A DNA stretch of 13,784 nucleotides, taken from contig JAQZBT010000015.1 in NCBI GenBank assembly GCA_029237755.1, forward strand, positions 1-13,784, written 5' to 3'. The position numbers and the translations under genes are program-made. Numbering within the stretch: position 1 is the stretch's first letter; every line of letters begins with the position of its first letter. The notes below the pieces were generated by a model. It was not told where the DNA came from. It saw only the letters and a program-made list of their open reading frames with translations, and made no database searches. This DNA is from Candidatus Saccharimonadota bacterium. Its GTDB lineage: Bacteria > Patescibacteriota > Saccharimonadia > UBA4664. Below, piece after piece: positions 5,224 to 11,699 of this stretch.

Positions 5224-7908
5224 CGAGAAACCGCAGATCTCACACTTCTGGCAGCCTTCGATGAACCTCAGGCTCGCGTTGCCGCAGTCAGGGCACATGT
5301 CGGCCAGGTTGGAACTTGAGCTGGTCGAGGTGGACGCTGGGACAGTCGAAGCTACTGGACCGGCTTGTACGGCCTCGCTGCTGCTTGCAGGAGCCTCTGC
5401 CTGGAGGCTGGGTCCGGCCGGAGCGGCCATTTGGACCAGGCCGGCCTTCTTGTTTTCGTGCTCACGCAGGGCGCGGGCAACGGCGTCGGCCAAGGAGCGC
5501 ACACGCTGCGGTCCAAAGCCCGCCGAGCTGGAGCCACCGATGCCGGTGAGTTGGTCGGCCACGTTCTGCGCAATCCGGTCGGATGAGTAGAAGCTCGGGA
5601 TACGGAAGGCGAGTGACATCAGGCGACCGATGGCTTCGGCGTCAGCGGTGATGTCGGAGCCGGCGCGACCGAGGTTGATGAACACCTCGAAGATGTTGCC
5701 TTCCTCATCCTCGTTGATCGAGATGTAAGCCGACCCTACTGGAGTCAGTACCTTGTAGGTGTAACCTGACAGGACGTCCGGACGGGGCTTCATCTCTACG
5801 GGTACACCCGCGACGACTGGCTCGCTGATGGTTGCGACTTCAGCGCCTCCGGCAGCCACAGCCTTCTTCTTGCCGGCTAGCTGGTCGTAGTAGGAGCCTT
5901 CCTTCTTGGTCTCAAGCACCTGCTTCTCACGGCTGCCGTCGCGGTAGATCGTGATGCCCTTGCAGCCGGTTTCGTAGACCTGCCAGTAGGCGTCACGCAC
6001 GTCCTGGACGGTGGCTTCGTTGTTGAAGTTGATGGTCTTGGAGATAGCGTTGTCGGTGTAGCGCTGGAATGCAGCCTGCATGTCGATGTGCTGCTGCGGC
6101 GTGATGTCGCCGGCCACCACGAAGGTGCGGCGCAGGTCTTCCGGCAGCTCGGTCATGGACTGAATCGAACCACGGTTGTCGGAAACCTTCTCCAGCAACT
6201 CATCACTGTACAGACCGCGGTCCTTCAGAGCCTTCTCGAAGTAGCGGCTGGTGTAGAACATGCGCTTGCCTTCGATGGTGTTCTTGGCGAACGTCAGGGC
6301 GAAGATCGGCTCACAACCGCTCGAGCAGTCGGCCAGCTGGGCGGTCGTACCGGTCGGAGCGATAGTGGTGCGGGCGCCGTTGCGCGGGCGGATCTCACCG
6401 GGCTTGTCGTAGATCGAGCCCTTGAAGGCCGGAAACACACCGCGAACGCGCGCCAAATCAACCGACGCGTTGTCCGACTCGGCCTGCACGAACTTCATGA
6501 CGCGCTCGGCTGCAGCGGTGCCTTCAGGGGTGTTGTAGCCGATTCCCATCTGCAACAACGAGTCGGCGAAGCCCATGATACCTAGGCCGATGCGGCGGAT
6601 GGCGCGAGTCGTCACGCGGACCTGCTCGATCGGGTACTCATTCATGTCGAGGACGTCGTCGAGGAAGCGGGTGCCGGTGTGCACCATCGTGCGCAGGCGG
6701 TCCCAGTCGTAGTCAGTGCCCTCTTCGTTGACGAACTTGGCGAGGTTGATCTGTCCCAGCGTACAGGCGTCGTAGGGGAGAAGAGGCTGCTCGCCACAGG
6801 GGTTGGTGGCCTCGATCATACCCAGGTGCGGGGTCGGGTTGGCGCGGGAGTTGTTGATGCGGTCCATCAGGATCATCCCCGGGTCGCCGTACTGCCAGGC
6901 CAGGCGGGTGATCAAGTCGTAGACTTTCTTGGCGTTGAGGCGGCCGACTTCCTTGCCGTTGTGCGGGTTGATCAATGGGTAGCCCAGGCTAGAGTCCTTC
7001 TCCTCGGCCCATTCGCGCAACTTGGCGACAGCAGCGTCGAGGCGGACCAGCTTGAGGTCGAGGTCACGGGTGCGGTGGGCTTCCTTAACTTCGGCAATCA
7101 GCTCTTCGAAGGGGAAGTCGTCCTCGTAGTTGGCCGGCAAGACCGCGGCGTCGCGCTTCACGGCCTCGAAGAACTTCTCGTCCACAGTGACCGAGATGTT
7201 GAAGTTGGTCAGCGAGAACTCGTCCACCTTATATACGGAGAAGAGCAGGATGTCGGGGTGGTTGTAGTGCAGGATGCCCATGTTGGCACCGCGGCGCACG
7301 CCGCCCTGGCGGATCTGGGAGGTGATGTCGTTGTAGGCCTGCATGAAGGCGATCGGACCGGTTGTTGTACCACCACTGGAGGCGATTACATCACCCTTGG
7401 GGCGCAGACGGGTAAACGAGAAACCGGTGCCGCCGCCCGACTTGTGGATCCGGGCCATGTCTACGGCCGACGCGAGGATGCCCTCGAGGTTGTCCTCGAC
7501 CGGGAGCACAAAACAAGCCGACAGCTGTTGCTTCGGCTTACCGGCGTTGAGCATGGTGGGCGTGTTGGCGACGTACTCCTGACGGGCCATCGTGCCGTAG
7601 AACTGGCGCGCGATCTCCAGGTGCTGCTCGCGGGGGTTCTCGGTGTAGAGGCGCTCGGCGGTCGCGATGTTGTAGGCGATGCGCCACAACATCTGCTTGG
7701 GGCTTTCGATCGGCTTACCATCCTTGTCACGGAAAGCGTAGCGAGTCTTCCCGATGTACCAGGCATTGTCACTAAACTGCGGCTCGGGCAGGTCGTCCGG
7801 AGCGGGCGGGATGTCCTTACCGATTACATACAGCTCCTCCAACCGCTCGCGGTCTTCCGGAGTTTCGGCCTCGATATTGTTAGCCAATATGGCTTGCGGC
7901 GTGCTCAT
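5215..7908 (-). CDS. nrdJ: Adenosylcobalamin-dependent (class II) ribonucleotide reductase
   Basis: NrdJ reduces ribonucleotides to deoxyribonucleotides using an adenosylcobalamin-derived thiyl radical. The 897-aa protein has the expected residues: C132 (QQLSACFV), NPCGE at 369-373 with radical Cys C371, and C382 in PYDACTLGQINL. The 11-residue spacing between the last two cysteines matches that I recall for Thermotoga maritima NrdJ. APTGTTAQ (517-524) is the phosphate-binding loop. A Ser/Ala-rich linker (about 826-868) leads to a C-terminal zinc-finger-like Cys cluster (C872, C875, C886, C889, C892, C897; ending CGFSKC) that typically relays electrons from thioredoxin. No N-terminal ATP cone is seen, so allosteric overall-activity control is probably absent. 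The start ATG 7908 has AGAAGGGG upstream. It lies 112 nt after nrdR on the same strand. Confidence 0.97.
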   Translation of the reverse strand: MSTPQAILANNIEAETPEDRERLEELYVIGKDIPPAPDDLPEPQFSDNAWYIGKTRYAFRDKDGKPIESPKQMLWRIAYNIATAERLYTENPREQHLEIARQFYGTMARQEYVANTPTMLNAGKPKQQLSACFVLPVEDNLEGILASAVDMARIHKSGGGTGFSFTRLRPKGDVIASSGGTTTGPIAFMQAYNDITSQIRQGGVRRGANMGILHYNHPDILLFSVYKVDEFSLTNFNISVTVDEKFFEAVKRDAAVLPANYEDDFPFEELIAEVKEAHRTRDLDLKLVRLDAAVAKLREWAEEKDSSLGYPLINPHNGKEVGRLNAKKVYDLITRLAWQYGDPGMILMDRINNSRANPTPHLGMIEATNPCGEQPLLPYDACTLGQINLAKFVNEEGTDYDWDRLRTMVHTGTRFLDDVLDMNEYPIEQVRVTTRAIRRIGLGIMGFADSLLQMGIGYNTPEGTAAAERVMKFVQAESDNASVDLARVRGVFPAFKGSIYDKPGEIRPRNGARTTIAPTGTTAQLADCSSGCEPIFALTFAKNTIEGKRMFYTSRYFEKALKDRGLYSDELLEKVSDNRGSIQSMTELPEDLRRTFVVAGDITPQQHIDMQAAFQRYTDNAISKTINFNNEATVQDVRDAYWQVYETGCKGITIYRDGSREKQVLETKKEGSYYDQLAGKKKAVAAGGAEVATISEPVVAGVPVEMKPRPDVLSGYTYKVLTPVGSAYISINEDEEGNIFEVFINLGRAGSDITADAEAIGRLMSLAFRIPSFYSSDRIAQNVADQLTGIGGSSSAGFGPQRVRSLADAVARALREHENKKAGLVQMAAPAGPSLQAEAPASSSEAVQAGPVASTVPASTSTSSSSNLADMCPDCGNASLRFIEGCQKCEICGFSKC

Positions 7909-7942
7909 TGCGCGTCTTTCCCCTTCTTATGTTTTTCGGATG

Positions 7943-8008
7943 AGTCACAGGCTGCCGGTAAAATTGGGGACAAAAAAGAATGCCCCTTGTTACAACCACC
8001 CCGTGACT
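7943..8008. other. nrdR-nrdJ intergenic stem-loops
   Basis: The 112-nt gap between nrdR and nrdJ holds a GC hairpin (GGGG 7966-7969 with CCCC 7983-7986, T-rich loop on the minus strand) nested inside AGTCAC (7943-7948) and GTGACT (8003-8008). The stems are short. They may slow or partly terminate transcription between the genes, or mean nothing. No CwA-N4-TwG NrdR box is visible here. Confidence 0.3.
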
Positions 8009-8020
8009 AGTCCGATACAG

Positions 8021-8506
8021 TTAGCTGTGCTCTACCTTATCACCCCGGGCTTCGCGATGACTACGCAGGAGTTCTTTGACCTCGTCCTGAAAACTACTGG
8101 CCGAGGTAAAGTCGCGATACACAGATGCGAATCGGATGTAGGCCACGTGGTCGAGGGCTTTGAGCTTCTCCATCACGAGGGCCCCGATGAGACCGGCGGG
8201 CACCTCACGCCGTTTGGCGCTGCGTAGTTCCGCCTCGATCTCTTCCACGGTCCGATCCACTTGGTCGCCCGTCACTGGCCGCTTAGCGATCGCCAGCGCG
8301 ATGCCCTTGCGGAGCTTTTCAGGATTGAAACTCTCCGTCCGGCCATCGTGCTTGGTTACCACCAGGTCTGGCTGCTCCACGCGCTCGTAGGTTGTGAACC
8401 GCTGATGGCATCCCAGGCATTCCCGGCGCCGGCGTGTTGATACAGCGTCACTTTCACGCTTATCCACAACCTTCGTATCGCAGTGTTCGCAGAATGGGCA
8501 AACCAC
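8021..8506 (-). CDS. nrdR: Transcriptional repressor NrdR
   Basis: NrdR represses ribonucleotide reductase genes when dATP is high. The protein has the zinc ribbon VVCPFCEHCDTKVVDKRESD...RRRECLGCHQRFTTYERVE at the N-terminus, then an ATP-cone (VVTKHDGRTESFNPEKLRKGI...ALVMEKLKALDHVAYIRFASVYRDF). The frame is open to an ATG at 8575, which would add 23 residues. However a perfect AGGAGG (8519-8514) sits 7 nt before GTG 8506, and starting there gives the canonical beginning just before CPFC and a 161-aa protein (family about 150). I therefore choose GTG 8506. The gene precedes nrdJ on the same strand, and its promoter carries two NrdR boxes, indicating self-repression and probably repression of nrdJ by read-through. 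Confidence 0.95.
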   Translation of the reverse strand: MVCPFCEHCDTKVVDKRESDAVSTRRRRECLGCHQRFTTYERVEQPDLVVTKHDGRTESFNPEKLRKGIALAIAKRPVTGDQVDRTVEEIEAELRSAKRREVPAGLIGALVMEKLKALDHVAYIRFASVYRDFTSASSFQDEVKELLRSHREARGDKVEHS

Positions 8507-8594
8507 TGTGTATCCTCCTGTGCTAGCCTCGCAGCGTACCTGCACTTTTCGCCGCGGCGTAAGACTTTTGCACATGTTTTTTATAGTTGCTGCA

Positions 8595-8610
8595 CCACAA
8601 GTAGTTGTGT
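8595..8610. promoter_or_regulatory. NrdR box 1 (downstream of nrdR start site)
   Basis: The 16-mer CCACAAGTAGTTGTGT fits the NrdR consensus acaCwAtATaTwGtgt at the CwA and TwG positions and is palindromic (CACAA...TTGTG). It covers about +3 to +18 of the predicted nrdR transcript. Confidence 0.7.
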
Positions 8611-8619
8611 TACGTTAGC

Positions 8620-8649
8620 ATTATGGACGCTACATGTTGTATGCGTCAA
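8620..8649 (-). promoter_or_regulatory. nrdR promoter
   Basis: On the minus strand TTGACG (8649-8644) and CATAAT (8625-8620) are separated by 18 bp, predicting a start near 8613 and a leader of about 107 nt. NrdR box 2 fills the spacer and box 1 covers the start region. Confidence 0.65.
8627..8642. promoter_or_regulatory. NrdR box 2 (between -35 and -10 of nrdR)
   Basis: The 16-mer ACGCTACATGTTGTAT has CwA (CTA), a 4-nt centre and TwG (TTG) in the right places. It is separated from box 1 by exactly 16 bp, giving 32 bp centre to centre, the three-helical-turn spacing known for NrdR box pairs. Confidence 0.65.
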
Positions 8650-8695
8650 CATTAAAAGCACAAACAAGTTCAACGCAAACTAACTCGCCGGGAGC

Positions 8696-8704
8696 TGATA
8701 TAGT
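8696..8704 (+). promoter_or_regulatory. Extended -10 promoter element (TGATATAGT)
   Basis: TGATATAGT ends at 8704 and is identical to the element at 1731-1739. Initiation would fall near 8711, exactly where the first helix of the candidate structured RNA begins (8712). No convincing -35 is seen. Confidence 0.4.
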
Positions 8705-8710
8705 AGAGCT

Positions 8711-8930
8711 CTGCCGTGTGAGGTAGGACACGTTCAGACGGCGTCTGAACGTAAAGTTAGGACCGGTATAGGCGGATGTACTTCAAGGAATGGCGAGCAC
8801 CGGAGCGAGGCGTACATAGACGTACGCCGAGCGAGGAGCGCACGGCATGACGAAGAAGGGCGCCGACTAGGCAGGGACTACACGAGAGGTGAGTCGAAGT
8901 AGGGGGCAAAGGCAAAATCCTCTCTTTATT
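8711..8930 (+). ncRNA. Candidate structured RNA or long trxA 5' leader
   Basis: The 400-nt gap between nrdR and trxA has no convincing gene but much pairing. TGCCGTGTG (8712-8720) pairs with CGCACGGCA (8839-8847; 9 bp, one G-U) and closes a domain that contains an 11-bp perfect palindromic hairpin (8730-8740/8742-8752), a CCGGT/ACCGG helix (8763-8767/8799-8803) and a GGCGTAC/GTACGCC hairpin (8809-8815/8822-8828). Further on, CGACT/AGTCG (8864-8868/8892-8896) and GAGAGG/CCTCTC (8884-8889/8919-8924) can pair, the latter followed by TTTATTT, terminator-like. It matches no RNA family I can name (no tmRNA, RNase P, SRP or 6S signature). It could be a separate RNA or a leader controlling trxA-trxB. 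Confidence 0.4.
8730..8752. repeat. 23-nt palindrome
   Basis: The sequence is an odd perfect palindrome with 11-nt arms centred on 8741 (left arm ACGTTCAGACG). It may be an operator for an unknown regulator or a hairpin of the candidate RNA. No known operator consensus is recognised. Confidence 0.6.
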
Positions 8931-8977
8931 TCGCTCTAAACGCTTTAACAAAAACGACCCATTAAAGGAGTTAGACA

Positions 8978-9298
8978 ATGATCAAGACCGTCACCAACGA
9001 TACTTTCGAGGCCGATGTGCTCAAGTCCGACAAGCCTGTGCTCGTCGACATGTGGGCCGCCTGGTGCGCTCCCTGCCGCGCCATGGAGCCGGCTATCGCC
9101 GAAGTCGCTAAGGAGTTTGAGGGCAAGATCGATGTCGCCAAGCTCAACGTCGACGAGAATCCCGAAATTGCCCAGCAGCTCGACGTGATGAGTATTCCTA
9201 CTATGATGTTGTTTAAGAACGGCCAACCTGTTAATCGTCTCGTCGGCCTTTCTACAAAAGAACGTCTCACCGGCGCCGTCAGCGCCGCTCTCGCCTAA
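8978..9298 (+). CDS. trxA: Thioredoxin
   Basis: This 106-aa cytoplasmic protein has the thioredoxin fold in full, with the active site WCAPC (C30 and C33) and cis-proline P74 in SIPT. The common Gly of WCGPC is Ala here, which is a tolerated variant. It reduces protein disulfides and is a likely electron donor for the C-terminal cysteines of NrdJ. The start ATG 8978 is set by AAGGAG (8965-8970) 7 nt upstream. It is followed 18 nt later by trxB, so the pair forms one operon, ended by the terminator at 10293. Upstream lies the unusually long structured non-coding region. Confidence 0.97.
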   Translation: MIKTVTNDTFEADVLKSDKPVLVDMWAAWCAPCRAMEPAIAEVAKEFEGKIDVAKLNVDENPEIAQQLDVMSIPTMMLFKNGQPVNRLVGLSTKERLTGAVSAALA

Positions 9299-9316
9299 GC
9301 TAATTAAGGAAAGTTC

Positions 9317-10282
9317 ATGAGCGAAGTTCGCAAGGTCATCATCATCGGTTCCGGTCCCGCCGGCCTCACTGCAGCCATCTACGCCGGCCGCGCCAACCTG
9401 AAGCCACTATTGATTGAAGGCGAGCCCAACGGCGCCGGCGACCAGCCGGGCGGCCAACTCATGAACACTACCGAAATCGAAAACTTCCCCGGCGTCCTAG
9501 GCTTCCAGGGACCGGAGCTCATGGGTAAGATCCGCGAGCAGGCCGCCCAGTTCGGCGCCGAAATCATCACCAAGCGCGCCACCAAAGTCGACTTCAGCTC
9601 CCGGCCCTTCAAGGTCTGGGTAGGGGACGACTTGTTCGAGGGCGAGACCATCATCGTCTCGACCGGCGCCAAGCCCCTCATGCTCGGGCTTGAAGACGAG
9701 TGGCGCCTGATGGGCCGCGGCGTCTCAACCTGTGCTACCTGCGACGGCTTCTTCTTCCGCGGCAAGGACATTGCCGTGGTCGGTGGCGGCGACGCTGCCA
9801 TGGAGGAGGCCATCTTCCTGACGAACTTCGCCAACTCCGTCACTGTTATCCACCGCCGCGACAAGCTGCGCGCCTCCCAGGTCATGGCGGACCGTGCTTT
9901 GGCCAATCCCAAGATCAAGTTTCAGTGGAACGCCAAAGTCGCCGAGATTAAGGGCGAGAACAAGCTCGAAAGCGTCATTCTGGAAGACACCAGCAACGGC
10001 AAGAAGTCGCCGCTCGCCTTGGACGGCCTCTTCGTCGCCATCGGCCACAAGCCCAGCTCCGAACTATTCGAAGGCCAGCTCAATCTCGACTCCACCGGCT
10101 ACATCATCACCGACGGCGTCTCGACCAGCATTCCCGGCATTTATGCCTGCGGTGACGTCCAGGACAAGCAATACCGCCAAGCCATAACGTCTGCGGGCAC
10201 CGGCTGCATGGCCGCGCTCGACGCTCAGAAGTTCCTGGAGGAACACGAGGCCACCGTTCAGGTTGCCGCTGCTGTAGCTTAA
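9317..10282 (+). CDS. trxB: Thioredoxin reductase (NADPH)
   Basis: TrxB passes electrons from NADPH through FAD to thioredoxin. The 321-aa protein is full length, with the FAD motif GSGPAGLTAA (11-20), the redox pair CATC (C139, C142), the NADPH-binding GGGDAAMEEA (156-165), HRRDKLRAS (179-187) whose arginines favour the NADPH 2'-phosphate, and the closing GIYACGD (274-280) FAD-contact motif. AAGGAAAG precedes ATG 9317 at a normal distance. It is cotranscribed with trxA. Together they form the likely reducing system for class II ribonucleotide reductase. Confidence 0.97.
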   Translation: MSEVRKVIIIGSGPAGLTAAIYAGRANLKPLLIEGEPNGAGDQPGGQLMNTTEIENFPGVLGFQGPELMGKIREQAAQFGAEIITKRATKVDFSSRPFKVWVGDDLFEGETIIVSTGAKPLMLGLEDEWRLMGRGVSTCATCDGFFFRGKDIAVVGGGDAAMEEAIFLTNFANSVTVIHRRDKLRASQVMADRALANPKIKFQWNAKVAEIKGENKLESVILEDTSNGKKSPLALDGLFVAIGHKPSSELFEGQLNLDSTGYIITDGVSTSIPGIYACGDVQDKQYRQAITSAGTGCMAALDAQKFLEEHEATVQVAAAVA

Positions 10283-10292
10283 TTTCCGTCCC

Positions 10293-10324
10293 GAGGTGCG
10301 CAGGAGGGTGGCGCACCTCTTTTA
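10293..10324 (+). terminator. Intrinsic terminator of trxA-trxB
   Basis: GAGGTGCGC (10293-10301) pairs perfectly with GCGCACCTC (10311-10319) around a 9-nt loop, followed by TTTT. It lies 10 nt after the trxB stop. Confidence 0.9.
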
Positions 10325-10350
10325 GTTGTAGTTGTCAAAAAAACAGATAT

Positions 10351-10380
10351 TTGGACAACACTGCCAAAATATGGCATAAT
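10351..10380 (+). promoter_or_regulatory. Promoter with operator-like palindrome for the 349-aa orphan gene
   Basis: TTGGAC (10351-10356) and CATAAT (10375-10380) are 18 bp apart, so transcription should start near 10387. The spacer holds TGCCA-AAATA-TGGCA (10362-10376), a 15-bp odd palindrome that overlaps the -10 box and could be a repressor site. The open frame begins at the TTG of this -35 box, which argues against that TTG as the start codon. Confidence 0.55.
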
Positions 10381-10419
10381 ATCGCGAGTCCGCAAGTTCA
10401 TCGACAGAATCGAGATACA

Positions 10420-11469
10420 GTGTCCAAACCCAGCGCCAACCTGGCCCAGCAACAACGCGAGCAGGCACAGGCCGCCCTAGCGGATCTGCTCGCTCCCTTC
10501 CGTGACCCGCGTGACGAGGCCGATCTGGCCGAGTGGTTCATGTGGCATAGCGCCGTCCGCGACCTGCCCCGCCTGCTCCTGATCGACTGCCGCGAGTCCG
10601 TCAAGGCCCTGATCGTCATGACGATGATCGTGCCCGATGACTCCTGGCTGCCCTTCTCACTTCCCATGCCTGGCTTTCACCATGCGCAAATGGAAGGTCT
10701 CCGCTTCGAGCATCTCTCGCCCCAGCTGCAACAGCTGGCTCTGGAGACGATCGTGGTGGTGAAGCGGCATCTGCATGGCACGCCGCATGCCGGGACCTTC
10801 CAGCCCAACGCCACCCTCATCGAACTCATGAAGAGGTTGCCCGAGGACGAGCGTAACCGCGCCTTCTCGCACTACGACCTGAGCACCTTCCTCGCCTTCG
10901 AAGAGCTCATGTTGCACGACGGCGTACCGCACTACCTGCAGCACCAGGCCTACATCTACATGGGTCCAGGCGACCGGTACGTGCGCGTCTTTGCCATGCT
11001 GGTGTGGCGACTGGTACGGGAGCCCAAGCTGCCCTGCAGCGCGGACGACTTTGCCATGATCGTCGACCACCTCTTCACCGAGGCTGTGCCGGGGACCCTG
11101 CACCAGTTCTTCTCCGACACGCTGGCGGCCATCCTCGACATCGTGACCGATTACGAGGCGGGTGCCCACATCGTCCGTCGGCTCCTGTCCGGCGAACTGG
11201 CCTGCCCCGATGGCAGCATGCACGGCCGCGGGGTGGAGCGCGGTATCGGTGTCTTCACAGTTGACGTCGATTATTGCGGGCGACTCTCCGTCGAAAACGA
11301 CGCCGGGCTACTACTCGTCTGGAAACTCCGGCAGCGCTATGCGGAGGAGTCCGACATCATGGCGGGCCTGGCCCCGCTCATTGCTCGGGTCAACGGCGCC
11401 CCTAGCGCCGGCGCAGAACCGGCCCTCGCCAAGAGGCGTGCTGCGATAGCCGCTCTCTGCCGCCGCTGA
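10420..11469 (+). CDS. Unrecognised 349-aa protein
   Basis: I do not recognise this protein. The frame is open from a TTG at 10351, but that codon is part of a good promoter, so the first usable start is GTG 10420 (VSKPSANLAQQQREQ...), giving 349 aa; the Shine-Dalgarno is weak (CGAGA). There is no signal peptide or clear membrane helix, so it is probably cytoplasmic. It looks mostly alpha-helical, with an acidic and His-rich middle (PGFHHAQMEGLRFEHLSPQL, FSHYDLSTFLAFEELMLHDG, VPHYLQHQAYIYMG) and a Gly-rich stretch (GSMHGRGVERGIG) before a basic Ala/Arg-rich tail (LAKRRAAIAALCRR). It stands alone between its own promoter and terminator hairpin. The base composition resembles the neighbours, so there is no strong sign of transfer. 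Confidence 0.8.
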   Translation: MSKPSANLAQQQREQAQAALADLLAPFRDPRDEADLAEWFMWHSAVRDLPRLLLIDCRESVKALIVMTMIVPDDSWLPFSLPMPGFHHAQMEGLRFEHLSPQLQQLALETIVVVKRHLHGTPHAGTFQPNATLIELMKRLPEDERNRAFSHYDLSTFLAFEELMLHDGVPHYLQHQAYIYMGPGDRYVRVFAMLVWRLVREPKLPCSADDFAMIVDHLFTEAVPGTLHQFFSDTLAAILDIVTDYEAGAHIVRRLLSGELACPDGSMHGRGVERGIGVFTVDVDYCGRLSVENDAGLLLVWKLRQRYAEESDIMAGLAPLIARVNGAPSAGAEPALAKRRAAIAALCRR

Positions 11470-11480
11470 ATTGTCGTTTC

Positions 11481-11524
11481 GTTGCGGACCAGCCGGACCC
11501 CTCACTCAGGGGTCCGGTCGCAAC
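11481..11524 (+). terminator. Long bulged hairpin after the orphan gene
   Basis: CCGGACCCCT (11493-11502) pairs with AGGGGTCCGG (11508-11517) around a 5-nt loop, and the outer GTTGCG (11481-11486) pairs with CGCAAC (11519-11524) across a bulge. No T-tract follows, so it ends or protects the transcript with less certainty than the other terminators. Confidence 0.65.
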
Positions 11525-11530
11525 CTTAGC

Positions 11531-11563
11531 TCTCAACTACATGTTGATGCCTGGGGTTGCCCC
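11531..11563. repeat. Two small hairpins in the convergent gap
   Basis: TCAAC/GTTGA (11533-11537/11543-11547) and GGGG/CCCC (11553-11556/11560-11563, 3-nt loop) lie just upstream of the large inverted repeat. The octamer TCTCAACT at 11531-11538 recurs at 11578-11585 and inverted at 11635-11642. Confidence 0.45.
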
Positions 11564-11574
11564 TATATGACTGA

Positions 11575-11645
11575 CAGTCTCAACTTGCGACAATATCATG
11601 ACTAGCAAGCACGAAGCCTACTCGGTTCGTCGCAAGTTGAGACTG
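11575..11645. repeat. 17-bp perfect inverted repeat, 37-nt spacer (possible small RNA)
   Basis: CAGTCTCAACTTGCGAC (11575-11591) and GTCGCAAGTTGAGACTG (11629-11645) are exact reverse complements. On the plus strand TATATG (11564-11569) is placed so that transcription would begin at the left arm, and the hairpin at 11654-11679 could end it, giving an RNA of about 105 nt. No protein or known RNA family fits. It may instead be a small palindromic repeat or a minimal mobile relic. Confidence 0.6.
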
Positions 11646-11653
11646 GACAGCAA

Positions 11654-11679
11654 AGAACCCACCGCCGCGGGTGGGTTCT
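11654..11679 (-). terminator. Terminator hairpin of the Met-rich membrane-protein gene
   Basis: AGAACCCACC (11654-11663) pairs perfectly with GGTGGGTTCT (11670-11679) around a 6-nt loop. On the minus strand the stem ends in TTCTTT, a short T-tract, 20 nt after the gene's stop codon. It could also act on plus-strand RNA. Confidence 0.7.
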
Positions 11680-11699
11680 ACGATGCGCACGAAAAGCTG

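Noticed and set aside
6679..8010. 443-codon open frame antisense to nrdJ
   Set aside because: It lies opposite a certain gene, its product is Val/Gly/Arg-rich low-complexity with no motif, and it is explained by codon bias of the GC-rich nrdJ strand.
7909..8020. NrdR box directly upstream of nrdJ
   Set aside because: No CwA-N4-TwG pair is seen in this gap; the only pair lies upstream of nrdR.
8776..8850. 24-codon small frame (MYFKEWRAPERGVHRRTPSE...) in the nrdR-trxA gap
   Set aside because: It has no Shine-Dalgarno, it coincides with paired arms of the putative RNA, and its Arg/Glu bias follows from the GAGCGAGG repeats.
8757..8978. 73-codon minus-strand frame upstream of trxA
   Set aside because: It starts with TTG over the trxA start codon and has no ribosome site or family features.
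11575..11645. Integron attC site or tRNA-like gene in the inverted repeat
   Set aside because: The ends do not fit RYYYAAC/GTTRRRY exactly, no integrase or cassette is near, and the GGTTCG in the spacer lacks the rest of a tRNA.
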